A stretch of DNA of 34,316 nucleotides. Source: Paenibacillus sp. yr247 (GTDB lineage Bacteria; Bacillota; Bacilli; Paenibacillales; NBRC-103111). The stretch is from the NCBI RefSeq assembly GCF_900103825.1, contig NZ_FNIF01000036.1:1-34316 (forward strand), given 5' to 3'. Below, in pieces: positions 24,423-32,217 of the stretch. The notes under the pieces are model-generated. The model was not told the DNA's origin. It made no database searches and was given only the letters and a program-made list of their open reading frames with translations. A program made the translations under genes and the position numbers. Every line of letters begins with the position of its first letter. Position 1 is the stretch's first letter.

Positions 24423-24864
24423 AGAGAATGCTCCTATTAGTTAAGTTTACGATAATTTTATCTTATGCAAAAAATTCGTATATAAGACTAGACTCCGAAA
24501 TCACTCCTTCCATAACGCGAACGCTGTACTTATTTCTCAATGACTGCGTCTGCCTTATAATATCTCTAGAGATTAGCGAAGTTTACGTAGGCTCAACTCA
24601 GTAATGTGGTGAAATGCGACCATTCAAGCATTCAATGAGTACTAAGCTCGCTGAGAAGAATAGATGGGTCGAGTCTATAATAGGCGTAATTCCTTAAATC
24701 AAGATGAAAACTAGATTTATTTCTGATTAAAACTCCGCGGTAGCCGAAAACTACAAACTAGTTAGTGTTTTTTGTAGTTGCCAAATCTTATGTATGTAAG
24801 ATGAGTGGTTGATGATTGTAAGAGAAATAGAGCAAATATTGACGGCTTATGAAGCTAACGAAAA
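24423..24864. other. Intergenic stretch with one hairpin, no gene seen
   Basis: The ycgR-like gene must be transcribed leftward from the beginning of this stretch; an ATTATCGTAAAC segment (minus strand, about 24441-24455) resembles one arm of a Zur box but has no second arm. A hairpin with AACTACAAA (24749-24757) and TTTGTAGTT (24771-24779) could be a weak terminator. Nothing else has coding character until about 24865. Confidence 0.35.
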
Positions 24865-25428
24865 ACGATAGTGCCGGTTGATTATGACGGTAAAACGAGT
24901 ACAGTCTACATTGGCAAAAAGCCTGTACCAGGGACGGTAATGCTGACAGATCTGTCTTATGCAAGAGCAAATACAGAAGGATTTAATTTTAATAATTTGG
25001 GACAAGTGGAATGGTAATAAGCCATTCTCGCTTGCGAGCAAACCATATAATGCAGGCATCGGAAATTCAATTGGTGGAAGCTATACGAGTCAAGATGAGG
25101 GAGCTTACCTTGTTTATAACCTTGATTCGCAATATAAACATTTAACAGGTGTATTCGGACTGATGATCAAATGAAAAATTCCGTTGAAAGTGGTGATAAG
25201 CTAGTCATTTATGGAGACGATAAGAACTTTATCGTACGAAGGCTGTTCTGGCCGGTAACCCCGCGAACATCGATGTTGATATTACCGGTGAGAGTGTTCT
25301 TACTTGATAACTTTCACATTAAAGGTATCATTACTTTGAAAAAATCTGTATTTGAATATCCGACGATACCATTGGCTCTAATCATATTAGATCATATAAG
25401 GGGATACTTGGCTTACTTCCGCGAGTAA
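24865..25428 (+). pseudogene. Decayed stalk-domain/NPCBM-like secreted protein gene
   Basis: Seen: three frames must be joined. The first gives PVDYDGKTSTVYIGKKPVPG, then MLTDLSYARANTEGFNFNNL and a stop. The second continues NGNKPFSLASKPYNAGIGNS, then a Gly/Ser turn, GAYLVYNLDSQYKHLTGVFG. The third continues with KNSVESGDKLVIYGD and, more diverged, SVFEYPTIPLALI. The order (YIG/KP linker, then YNAGIG, YNLxxQYKxLTGxxG and a VxIYGDxK strand) matches NPCBM/NEW2 carbohydrate-binding domains, which in Paenibacillus often follow a stalk domain. Several frameshifts and stops and no start region mean it is dead. Confidence 0.65.
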
Positions 25429-25510
25429 AATGGGTGAAAAACCTTATTTATCAAGGTTTAGCTCAATGTTGATATGTAAACAACGTATTCGTCTTGACAA
25501 TGACGTTCGT

Positions 25511-27019
25511 TCATAAAATAAGGCGACGTTCATTTTTCAGGAAACGCATTAAAATATAGAAGATCAAGCAACCATATATGAGCATCATTTCAACAATAGA
25601 TTGGCGGGGTAGATGAATAACTTGAAATGTCAGTTTGGCTAAAAATAAGCTTACAGCAAAAAATAAGATGATGACTATCGTACTGGAAGTTAATCCTTTT
25701 AGGATCCCTTTCGTATAGGTTCTCAGTGTGTTCATATTCCATAAGGCTGCAATCAATTCCAGGGAAAGTATCCCGATGGCGGCTCCCGCATAGGTGAATC
25801 CGGGAATGGCGATTAAATAATAATTGAGCGTCAACGAGCAAATAACACCGATGATTAGCCCAATGAGAGGTGTTTTTTTATCTCCGATTCCCCACAAAGC
25901 AATGGTAGAAAGTTCTCTAATTCCTGACAATAAGGGAACCAATGACATGTAGCGAATACCAGTTTCCGCTAAACCGTTCGAAAATAACAAGTTCGAAAGA
26001 TCATTGGCGTAAAAGAACAAAACCAATGCAGACCCACATCCCCAGAGCCAAGCGATTTCCATCGCTGATCTTATACGCCTAACAAATCGGTCCTGCCGTC
26101 CTGCTTGCCAATCTGTTGTTATTTTGGTAGATAAAGTGTAGGCCAAAGCAAATATAACGAGCGTAGGCATATACACTATCGTTGTAGCCATGCCTGTAAT
26201 AATACCGTAAACGGAAATCGCATCGGAGACACTCATACCTGCAGCTTGCAGCTGGTGCGGAATAATGATAGCATCGAGAAAATCAGAAACAGGAACAATC
26301 AAACGCGTAGCAAGAATGGAAAGTGACGTAAAGATAAACAAAAAAATACTAGGCTTTTTCAACCGCTGCGAAGTTGTTTTTTTATTGTTAAAATTCAGTT
26401 TGTGATTGGTAGAACTTACTAGAACGATCAGCAAAAAGCATAAGGCTATAAAAGCACCAGCAGGAGCTCCTAACATCGAGCCCCCGACAGCATTAGGAAT
26501 ACCGAACCGTAACCACGCAGTTGTAATAATAATCATCACAGCAATGCGAAACAACTGCTCAATAATCTCTGACACCGCAATTAATCCGTAATATTCCATT
26601 CCTTGCAGGAACCCGCGTAAGAAACTGAGAAACGGTACGATAGCAATAGCCGGTGCAATACATTGTAAGGCGAATTCAAGATGAGCATCGCCTAGCAGTA
26701 GAGAGATAGGTGTTGCAAGACCAAAACAATAAAACCCCAACACCACGCCAGACAAGGCAAGAAAAATGGCCGATCCTTTAAATAACTGCCACCCTTGTTT
26801 ACGATCCCTAGCAGTAGAAAGGGAAATTGCCGTAGGAAATCCTCCTATAATGAAGGTAAGGATAAGCGCGTACACAGAATACGCCATTTGATAAAGTCCA
26901 ATACCTTCGGATCCGAGCAACCGGAATAACATAATTCGCGCAAAAAAGCCTAGTACCTTTACAAGGAAAATGGCACCCGTACGAAGTGCCATCTGTGTTG
27001 CCAGTTCGGGTAATCTCAT
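25511..27019 (-). CDS. SpoVB/MurJ-type polysaccharide (lipid-linked precursor) flippase
   Basis: Role: MOP/MATE-superfamily exporter that moves lipid-linked cell-wall or spore-cortex precursors across the membrane. Seen: 502 residues and about 14 hydrophobic segments. The start LRTGAIFLVKVLGFFARIML with RLLGSEGIGLYQMAYSVYAL, and later IGGFPTAISLSTARD and FLRGFLQGMEYYGLIAVSEI, are typical of the SpoVB/YtgP (Amj/MurJ-like) group. Length matches the family (500-550). GAGGTG precedes the ATG. It is a single gene; the nearby cell-wall enzymes and spore genes suit a role in envelope or spore synthesis, but a specific paralogue cannot be named. Confidence 0.88.
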   Translation of the reverse strand: MRLPELATQMALRTGAIFLVKVLGFFARIMLFRLLGSEGIGLYQMAYSVYALILTFIIGGFPTAISLSTARDRKQGWQLFKGSAIFLALSGVVLGFYCFGLATPISLLLGDAHLEFALQCIAPAIAIVPFLSFLRGFLQGMEYYGLIAVSEIIEQLFRIAVMIIITTAWLRFGIPNAVGGSMLGAPAGAFIALCFLLIVLVSSTNHKLNFNNKKTTSQRLKKPSIFLFIFTSLSILATRLIVPVSDFLDAIIIPHQLQAAGMSVSDAISVYGIITGMATTIVYMPTLVIFALAYTLSTKITTDWQAGRQDRFVRRIRSAMEIAWLWGCGSALVLFFYANDLSNLLFSNGLAETGIRYMSLVPLLSGIRELSTIALWGIGDKKTPLIGLIIGVICSLTLNYYLIAIPGFTYAGAAIGILSLELIAALWNMNTLRTYTKGILKGLTSSTIVIILFFAVSLFLAKLTFQVIHLPRQSIVEMMLIYGCLIFYILMRFLKNERRLIL

Positions 27020-27102
27020 GTTTTCACCTCAAATATCTGTAACGCCTTGTCCTAATTATCTTATTGCACAAGCCACTCAGATATGATTCGAGGTGAGACA
27101 AG

Positions 27103-28221
27103 TCAATCATTAATTTGAATCAATAAATATTTCGTGTTTTTATCCCACCCGAGGTCGAAAGGCACACGATATCGGTCCGCTGTATGGGAATTGACAAGCG
27201 GATATCCATGGTAGTCAAAACCAACCAAGATCGAAAAATGATCGATATCCCCATTCATTTCATAAGCAATTAAATCTCCCGGCTTTAATGCCGCAACAGC
27301 TCCGCCCGAATATTTCTCAGTAGGCTTAATTACATCTGTAAAATAGCCTTTGGCGACGAGTCTGCCATACCCGCTATGCAATACGAAGTTTTTGAATGAA
27401 TCCGTCCGTACCCAAGCTTGGCTCCCCTCTGAATGGTAATGCCAACCTGATAGCATTTGCAATCCGCCGCCTTCGTCCTTATCCCCGAGCACTTGAGAAG
27501 CAAAGTTGGTGCAATCTCCTCCCTGATAGGTATAATCAAAATATTTTTTATTATAACGATGATCGTTACCAGCCCCCCATGCAGCACCTGCATATTTATT
27601 GGCATATTCTAATGCCCGTTCTCTATTGTATCCTCTCTTTGCTAATTCGCCGGTTTGTACGATATTTGTTCCGGATTTCAAGAAAGAGGGATTTGGAAAT
27701 CCATTGAATTCTGGTATTAGTTTCGGATTTTCCGTAAGCGGATCGGTATACCATTCACGGAGGACCAACCATTCTCCATTCATTTTTTTAAGTGTCAATA
27801 CATGCCTTGTTCCTATGCCGAAGAACTGGGAATTGTAGTTGTCTGTTTTGTACTCATAGCTTAATTGTAAGCTTTGGTTTAACGAAACCCTAGCCTGATT
27901 CCCTTCTTTTTTGATGCGGTTAATTCGGATGCTGCTTTTCGCGACGGAAAAAACGATGCCCCTTTTTTCCGCCCAAGTATTGATGTATTTGCCCCTCAAC
28001 AGTTCATTCTCATATGCATACCGGCCTATTTTGTCCGTTTTTTCATAAAAACGATTGATAGCTTCCGGTCTTTGATCAATTAAAAACCGGGTTCTTTCAT
28101 TGAATAGGTTTATTAAGAAAGCGCGTATATCCTGTGTCTCATCGTCGGCGTCGGTAGCAAAAATGTGGACCGGACAAAGGAGTACGACCAAGATGATCAT
28201 AAGCCAATTCAAACGTTTCAT
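27103..28221 (-). CDS. Secreted protein with C-terminal amidase domain (Amidase_6, CHAP/NlpC-like)
   Basis: Role: probable extracytoplasmic cell-wall amidase or peptidase. Seen: 372 residues with a cleavable signal (hydrophobic core IILVVLLCPVHIFA). The middle region (about 25-190) is a beta-rich domain of unknown role. The C-terminal domain starts at RGYNRERALEYANKYAG and contains GGDCTNFASQVLG, with the catalytic Cys, SGWHYHSEGSQAW, LKPGDLIAYE and IDHFSILVGF with the conserved His. These match the putative amidase domain found in many spore-formers. Start: ATG 28221, 8 nt after GGAG; ATG 28227 is too close to it. Confidence 0.88.
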   Translation of the reverse strand: MKRLNWLMIILVVLLCPVHIFATDADDETQDIRAFLINLFNERTRFLIDQRPEAINRFYEKTDKIGRYAYENELLRGKYINTWAEKRGIVFSVAKSSIRINRIKKEGNQARVSLNQSLQLSYEYKTDNYNSQFFGIGTRHVLTLKKMNGEWLVLREWYTDPLTENPKLIPEFNGFPNPSFLKSGTNIVQTGELAKRGYNRERALEYANKYAGAAWGAGNDHRYNKKYFDYTYQGGDCTNFASQVLGDKDEGGGLQMLSGWHYHSEGSQAWVRTDSFKNFVLHSGYGRLVAKGYFTDVIKPTEKYSGGAVAALKPGDLIAYEMNGDIDHFSILVGFDYHGYPLVNSHTADRYRVPFDLGWDKNTKYLLIQIND

Positions 28222-28359
28222 ATTCATAACTCCAATAGATACCTCCGGTAGAACATGACATAAATATAAAGACTAGCCCATCCTATTTTGACGCTTACCA
28301 AGGAATCGTATCCATGAAAACTGAATTAACCGCAAACAAAACATCCAATAAAGTTTTGG

Positions 28360-28398
28360 TAACAAAAGAGCAGCCGGGGAGAATTCGTCCCGAACTGC
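28360..28398 (-). terminator. Probable terminator after the NlpC/P60 gene
   Basis: In the leftward direction CAG-CGGG pairs with CCCG-CTG (28371-28378 with 28389-28397) around a 10-nt loop and is followed by CTCTTTTGTTA. The stem has mismatches and the T tract is short. It lies between the NlpC/P60 stop (28444) and the amidase start. Confidence 0.45.
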
Positions 28399-28443
28399 CC
28401 CTTAGTCGGTGAAAACAAAGAAGGTTTACATTTCTATTCGCGC

Positions 28444-29043
28444 CTAACCCGAGATTACTCTTCTGGCAAGCAGGTAATGCTGATACCAATACTCCCCTTC
28501 TTTTTTATCCTTATGAATATTACTAATGATTACTCCAGTTCCTTGTTCATAGGTATGGAGTATATGCCCATCCCCCATATAAATGCCGACATGTCGCACT
28601 TTATTTAATCCTGTTTCGTTCGGAAAATCTTCATCTGAGAAAAACATGATATCTCCTTTGCGCAAATTTATAAACGGTATCTCTTGTCCTTGCACTGCCT
28701 GTTCTCTTGCGTTATAGCCTAATTGAATACCTTGTTGAGCGTAAAGATATTGAACGTAAGAAGAACAATCGAACGCTTTATCATTAAATCTCTCTGCACC
28801 GTAAACATAGGGCGCTCCCACATAACGAACCCCCTCTGCAATAATCGCATCAGCAGTCACTTCCCATTGGGCTTTATCTGCCGCTTCTTTAACCTTAATG
28901 GGTCTCACATCATTAGCAGCGTAGGGTTTAGCCCCATCGGTTACATCAGACCCTTTTTTAAAACTACAAGCGGACAATCCCCCAAAGATAAAAGTAGGGA
29001 CTAATAGTATCTTTATTATATTTTTATATAATCTTTGCTTCAT
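28444..29043 (-). CDS. NlpC/P60 family lipoprotein, cell-wall endopeptidase
   Basis: Role: cleaves D-gamma-glutamyl-diaminopimelate bonds in peptidoglycan peptides, membrane-anchored outside. Seen: 199 residues. Lipobox LSAC at about residues 22-25 after a hydrophobic stretch. The NlpC/P60 domain has VRYVGAPYVYGAERFNDKAF followed by DCSSYVQYLY (catalytic Cys), GDIMFFSDEDF, and VRHVGIYMGDGHILHTYEQG (catalytic His and the third polar residue). Start: ATG 29043 with GGGAGGTGG about 5 nt upstream; the in-frame ATG at 29058 is part of that Shine-Dalgarno region. It precedes the amidase gene on the same strand, so two wall enzymes sit side by side. Confidence 0.92.
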   Translation of the reverse strand: MKQRLYKNIIKILLVPTFIFGGLSACSFKKGSDVTDGAKPYAANDVRPIKVKEAADKAQWEVTADAIIAEGVRYVGAPYVYGAERFNDKAFDCSSYVQYLYAQQGIQLGYNAREQAVQGQEIPFINLRKGDIMFFSDEDFPNETGLNKVRHVGIYMGDGHILHTYEQGTGVIISNIHKDKKEGEYWYQHYLLARRVISG

Positions 29044-29405
29044 ATAACCACCTCCCATAGATAGTTTTAGTGTGATTTTTGAAAAGAATATCTACTCTAA
29101 GTAAATGGTGGCTATATAGCCAGAAAAAAGTAGAGATTTTTCTTTGCTAAAAAAAGATAGGATCAAAGCATTGCTTAATCGGGTCTAGCTGTTATCGTCG
29201 CGTCGAAAACATTAGGGTGAATTTTAGCGAATTCAATTAGTTAGTTGATTTTGAAGAATTTAAGGGTTGCTAATTCAAGAGCAATGCTTCAATAATGAAA
29301 AAGATTAAATGGAAACAATTATTAATTATGCATCCAGTAGAGTTGTTAAATCCGAAAAGGGGATGCCAAAAAGCAATAATGAATAAATCAGAATAATTTA
29401 ACATA
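29044..29405. other. Intergenic stretch with one palindrome, no gene seen
   Basis: TGGCTATATAGCCA (29109-29122) is a perfect 14-bp palindrome about 66 bp upstream of the NlpC/P60 start and could be a regulator site. The remainder is AT-rich, without an RBS-led frame or a recognisable RNA. Confidence 0.35.
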
Positions 29406-29445
29406 AAAATTCCCGAACCACTAAACAAAGTGGAACGGGAATTTT
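29406..29445. terminator. Bidirectional intrinsic terminator
   Basis: AAAATTCCCG-AA-CCACT (29406-29422) pairs with AGTGG-AA-CGGGAATTTT (29429-29445), with symmetric internal AA mismatches. The leftward side has a TTTTTATG tail and serves the DUF1657 gene, 42 bp away. Confidence 0.88.
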
Positions 29446-29487
29446 CGTTTTCTGAGTTATTTTTGGATAAACTCTTTACAGTTAGAA

Positions 29488-29694
29488 TTAGAATCCTTTA
29501 TATTGCGGTTCTTCTTGCTCAATTTGGTGCACACGAGGATTAACTTGGTCAATAACATTCTGAGTCTGCTGCGCGGCGTTAGTGAACAATGTTTTTGCTT
29601 GTTGATTTTGGGTACTCAAAGCAAATGTTTCAAAACTCGCTTGAGCACTTTTCAATGAAGCTACGGCTGTTTTCAATTGTAAAGCAACTGTCAT
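29488..29694 (-). CDS. DUF1657 domain-containing protein
   Basis: Seen: 68 residues, starting MTVALQLKTAVASLKSAQAS and ending QEEPQYKGF, with a central Ala/Gln-rich helical TFALSTQNQQAKTLFTNAAQ. This is the complete, highly conserved DUF1657 family pattern. Known: these small helical proteins occur almost only in spore-forming Firmicutes, often near spoVA-type genes; their function is not established. Start: ATG 29694 with GGAGAG about 8 nt upstream; a longer in-frame extension would add unrelated residues. A sigma-G/F-like promoter is just upstream. Confidence 0.92.
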   Translation of the reverse strand: MTVALQLKTAVASLKSAQASFETFALSTQNQQAKTLFTNAAQQTQNVIDQVNPRVHQIEQEEPQYKGF

Positions 29695-29731
29695 TCTTTT
29701 CACTCTCCATTTGTAAAATAAAATACTTTTA

Positions 29732-29761
29732 TAATATGGCGTATTGGTTAGAAATAATGAA
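29732..29761 (-). promoter_or_regulatory. Possible forespore (sigma-G/F) promoter of the DUF1657 gene
   Basis: On the minus strand TTCATTA, a 16-bp spacer and CATATTA fit the sigma-G/F -10 consensus CATANTA well and the -35 moderately. It is 38 bp upstream of the start. Expression in the forespore suits the family's distribution. Confidence 0.4.
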
Positions 29762-29950
29762 TTTTTAGGATTCAAATGCAGCAAGTTCAAAACCAGCCCC
29801 AACTCGACTGGGGAGAGGTCACCTATTTTTTTTCTGGAACCGTTCAATGGGATAACAACTAGGGATGATGTCATCTAACGGGTTTTTCACTTCAAACTCA
29901 AGTTTATCGGTAATTCTTTATTCATGTATGTAGGATTAAAGGTTTTATGG

Positions 29951-30299
29951 CTTAAGATAAGGCAACATTTGTTAAGGCTAGTTTGTATAAAACGATCTAT
30001 CTAATGTCTATTTAATAAGGGCTTCTTTTAGAGAGGCAAATCTTGAGAATGCTATTCTTAGAAATATAAATCTCGAAAGAGCGTATTTCAAAAATGCTCG
30101 CTTATTTAATGCTGATTTGCGAGGGCGAGGGGCATCGGGAATTGACACAATCCATGCTGCTTGGATTAATGTAGGTCCAGAAGGTGCACCTCAGAGGCTT
30201 GAGGGAGAAGAAATGCGGCAATGGCTGCGTAATGCTGTAGATTGCTCAACTACCATGAAAATTAAAAATCTGGCAGTCGAAGAAAAAGAACAGCACTAA
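29951..30299 (+). pseudogene. Pentapeptide-repeat protein remnant
   Basis: Seen: from 29991 the frame runs 102 codons to a TAA at 30299 and shows repeats of the A(D/N)LXX type: ASFRE ANLEN AILRN INLER AYFKN ARLFN ADLRG, followed by a C-terminal non-repeat tail with NVGPEGAPQRLEGEEMRQWL. Upstream, a different frame gives ATFVKASLYK, so a frameshift near 29990 separates it from its N-terminus. No start codon with an RBS is present. Pentapeptide-repeat proteins form right-handed beta helices (for example Qnr and McbG types), but this one is likely non-functional unless re-initiated at TTG 30117, which would remove all repeats. Confidence 0.65.
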
Positions 30300-30413
30300 A
30301 GAAGACGCAGTTAATATCTTAAACCACATCATTTACCTCTGTGTGCTTAAGAGTTTTTAGTTCCCCTGTGGTTTTACATATCACATGATATTTCATCGTT
30401 CATCCCCCATAAC

Positions 30414-31307
30414 CTATAGTACAAACTCCACAAATGCTGGAGAGCGTAAATAGCCTTTTCGAGTCCAATTCCTTATTTTTACCTTCGCTTTAAGCTCAGG
30501 TCTCAGGTAGACGTATTCGTCGTCCTCAGCAGCTGCCAGGCTGTCTTTTACGCTATAGAAAGCCTTCCGCTGTTTTGGTGTAACACCTAACTCAATTATC
30601 CCGACTGGTTTCATGCTCCCATTGCTATCAGGGATAGAAGCAAGCCATCCAAAATCACCTTTGCGAGATCCAGTGATATATATATCAATGTACGTCCAGT
30701 TTATTATTTTAAGCCATTCTGACGAACGATGGCCTACATAAGTACTATTTTTTAACTTTGAAACCGTTCCTTCCCATCCCTGGGATCTTATTTGTTTGAA
30801 CAATGCAATCCCTGCACCATCAAAATACGGTATTTTCGAAATATGTGGATTCGCGGGTAAGACAATGTCCGTTAAAATCTCTTTTCTTTTTACTAAAGGT
30901 AGGCCTCGAAGATCCTCTCCTTTGTATCGGAGAATATCAAAAATGATGTAGTTCGCAGGTAATTTCTCTGAGAGCCGGCGAATTTTATCCGTTTTCTTTG
31001 CCGAAAATCTCTCCATGATAGACTCAAAGCAAATTGCTCCGGAGTTTGGATCTACACATGCGACTTCGCCATCTACTAAGATATCTTCCGTAAAGGGAAC
31101 AGATAATAACTCTGGGTATTGGATTGTGTAGTCATTGTTATGGCGTGTGAACAGACGTGTCACACCCTGAGTATGTGAAAGCAATAGTCGAATTCCATCA
31201 ATTTTTGGTTCGTGGATATAATCATTGCTATCAAAGGGGGCGTCTACCTTCTCGAGCAACATTGGCGGAAGAAACGCTTGCAAGTTCGTAGATTTCTTTG
31301 GTGACAT
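30414..31307 (-). CDS. ATP-dependent DNA ligase (LigD-type ligase domain, standalone)
   Basis: Role: seals nicks in DNA using ATP. Seen: 297 residues. Nucleotidyltransferase motifs in order: I EPKIDGIRLL with the AMP-accepting lysine, Ia TRHNNDYTIQYPEL, III EDILVDGEVAC, IIIa NYIIFDILRYKG, IV WEGTVSKLKN and V SSEWLKI. The OB-fold follows with IELGVTPKQRKAFY and ends at RSPAFVEFVL. There is no polymerase or nuclease domain, so it is a standalone relative of the LigD ligase module used in bacterial end joining. Start: ATG 31307 with GAGGTG 6 nt upstream, rather than the longer in-frame start at 31373. No Ku gene is in the window. It neighbours a SASP gene, and end-joining ligases often act in spores. 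Confidence 0.93.
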   Translation of the reverse strand: MSPKKSTNLQAFLPPMLLEKVDAPFDSNDYIHEPKIDGIRLLLSHTQGVTRLFTRHNNDYTIQYPELLSVPFTEDILVDGEVACVDPNSGAICFESIMERFSAKKTDKIRRLSEKLPANYIIFDILRYKGEDLRGLPLVKRKEILTDIVLPANPHISKIPYFDGAGIALFKQIRSQGWEGTVSKLKNSTYVGHRSSEWLKIINWTYIDIYITGSRKGDFGWLASIPDSNGSMKPVGIIELGVTPKQRKAFYSVKDSLAAAEDDEYVYLRPELKAKVKIRNWTRKGYLRSPAFVEFVL

Positions 31308-31379
31308 AGATAACACCTCTACGGTAATTATACCGTGCTGGTTGCAGTATGTAGAGTCGAAACTAATGGGCATGCATGA

Positions 31380-31504
31380 ACGTTTTTCCTAGAGACCGCG
31401 CATTTCAACACCAAGAACGGTGGCACAAGAAGATATTGATGCATTAGTTCAAATCTTAAGTAGAGCTAAGGGACAAGGAGCATTAAACTATAGCAAGATG
31501 TGAA
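31380..31504. other. Short intergenic stretch with a possible C-terminal scrap
   Basis: A plus-strand frame ending in TGA at about 31503 reads STPRTVAQEDIDALVQILSR and on to GALNYSKM, preceded by an in-frame TAG and without a start codon. It looks like coding sequence but is too short to identify and may be a remnant. Confidence 0.3.
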
Positions 31505-31535
31505 TGTATAAATCATCCTTTCACTCCACATAATA
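31505..31535 (+). promoter_or_regulatory. Sigma-G-type forespore promoter of the SASP gene
   Basis: TGTATAA (31505-31511), a 17-bp spacer and CATAATA (31529-31535) match the sigma-G consensus (TGMATA and CATANTA). It lies 32 bp upstream of the SASP ATG, and every known alpha/beta SASP gene is forespore-expressed from sigma-G. Confidence 0.7.
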
Positions 31536-31566
31536 CGAATACACCAAGAAAAGGAGTGATAACATC

Positions 31567-31788
31567 ATGGCAAGCAGAAACACATTGGTAGTACAACAAG
31601 CAAAAGCAGGGATAGACCAGTTGAAGTTCGAAGTCGCGCAAGAATTGGGCATAGCGCTCTCGCCGACTGGATACAATGGAAACCTTGCTACACGCGATGC
31701 TGGCTTCATTGGAGGCAATATCACTAAACGATTGGTACAAATCGCTGAACAACAATTGTCAGGCTCAGCAGCAGGCATCAGACGCTAA
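31567..31788 (+). CDS. Alpha/beta-type small acid-soluble spore protein
   Basis: Role: coats and protects DNA in the dormant spore and is degraded to amino acids at germination. Seen: 73 residues, AAAGGAG before the ATG. LDQLKFEVAQELG-like sequence (here IDQLKFEVAQELGIAL) contains the cleavage site of the germination protease GPR. GNLATRDAGFIGGNITKRLV is the DNA-binding, most conserved half. Length (60-75) and both motifs are exact for the family. The ssp subtype cannot be assigned. Confidence 0.97.
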   Translation: MASRNTLVVQQAKAGIDQLKFEVAQELGIALSPTGYNGNLATRDAGFIGGNITKRLVQIAEQQLSGSAAGIRR

Positions 31789-31807
31789 TTTGATGATATT
31801 TGCAAGC

Positions 31808-31856
31808 AAAAAAGGCTGCTCTCACCGTTTCCTTCTGTGGTGAATACAGTCTTTTT
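31808..31856 (+). terminator. Terminator of the SASP gene
   Basis: AAAAAAGGCTG pairs with CAGTCTTTTT (31847-31856) with one G-T wobble, and CACC/GGTG can pair inside. The right arm supplies the T tract. It starts 20 bp after the stop. Confidence 0.65.
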
Positions 31857-31922
31857 GTGTTCTCATAACAACTTATAGATATATTTATGGAAAGAACCAT
31901 GAAAATAGTGAATAAAATAGGG

Positions 31923-31952
31923 TTGTCACATAGATAGATTTTACAATATAAT
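31923..31952 (+). promoter_or_regulatory. Sigma-A-type promoter of the CxxC-protein/GGDEF operon
   Basis: TTGTCA (31923-31928), an 18-bp spacer and TATAAT (31947-31952) point toward the small gene at 32044. RNA would start near 31959 and cross the hairpin at 31986-32016 before reaching that gene. Confidence 0.6.
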
Positions 31953-31985
31953 TACTTTAAACAGTATGCCTCGGGAGAACGACTC

Positions 31986-32023
31986 AAGGGCACGCCGCTA
32001 AAAACGGTGTGCCCTTATTTTTT
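31986..32023 (+). terminator. Leader terminator (attenuator candidate) before the CxxC/GGDEF genes
   Basis: AAGGGCACGCCG (31986-31997) and CGGTGTGCCCTT (32005-32016) form a 12-bp stem with one G-T wobble and a 7-nt A-rich loop, followed by ATTTTTTT. It is a strong intrinsic terminator, yet it lies between a good promoter and the next gene, only 20 bp before the start at 32044. That is the classic arrangement of an attenuator or riboswitch expression platform. The 27 nt upstream (GCCTCGGGAGAACGACTC region) might form the sensing part, but I recognise no known RNA class. Alternatively it makes a short independent RNA of about 65 nt. Confidence 0.75.
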
Positions 32024-32043
32024 CGAAGAAAGGGTGCTGCAGT

Positions 32044-32217
32044 ATGATAGCGCTGGTAGTGGATACGAAACAATTTGAACGAATCCCTTGCTCCACATGT
32101 GAAGGGGATTCGATAAATAGCCTTAGCTGCTTTGCTTGTCTTGGGGCAGGAGAGTTGCAGCAGCTTGTCTTGGTTGAGATCGTTGAGTATCTGGAAGAAA
32201 AGGGGAATGGAGAATGA
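32044..32217 (+). CDS. Small protein with two CxxC motifs (zinc-ribbon-like)
   Basis: Seen: 57 residues from ATG 32044 with GAAAGGGTG about 8 nt upstream, ending in a TGA that overlaps the ATG of the GGDEF gene (ATGA). It contains IPCSTCEGDSINSLSCFACL, so two CxxC pairs 11 residues apart, like a DnaJ-type or zinc-ribbon fold. It ends in an amphipathic Leu/Val/Glu-rich helix (LQQLVLVEIVEYLEEKGNGE). I do not recognise a named family. Translational coupling suggests it acts with the diguanylate cyclase, perhaps as a metal- or redox-sensitive partner. That is inference. Confidence 0.72.
   Translation: MIALVVDTKQFERIPCSTCEGDSINSLSCFACLGAGELQQLVLVEIVEYLEEKGNGE

Noticed and set aside
28295..28489. 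64-codon leftward open frame after the NlpC/P60 gene
   Set aside because: It overlaps the end of the NlpC/P60 gene and a terminator hairpin and has no RBS.
30321..30374. AACCACA...TGTGGTT as terminator of the DNA ligase gene
   Set aside because: The arms are 7-8 bp with a 38-nt loop and no T tract in the needed direction.
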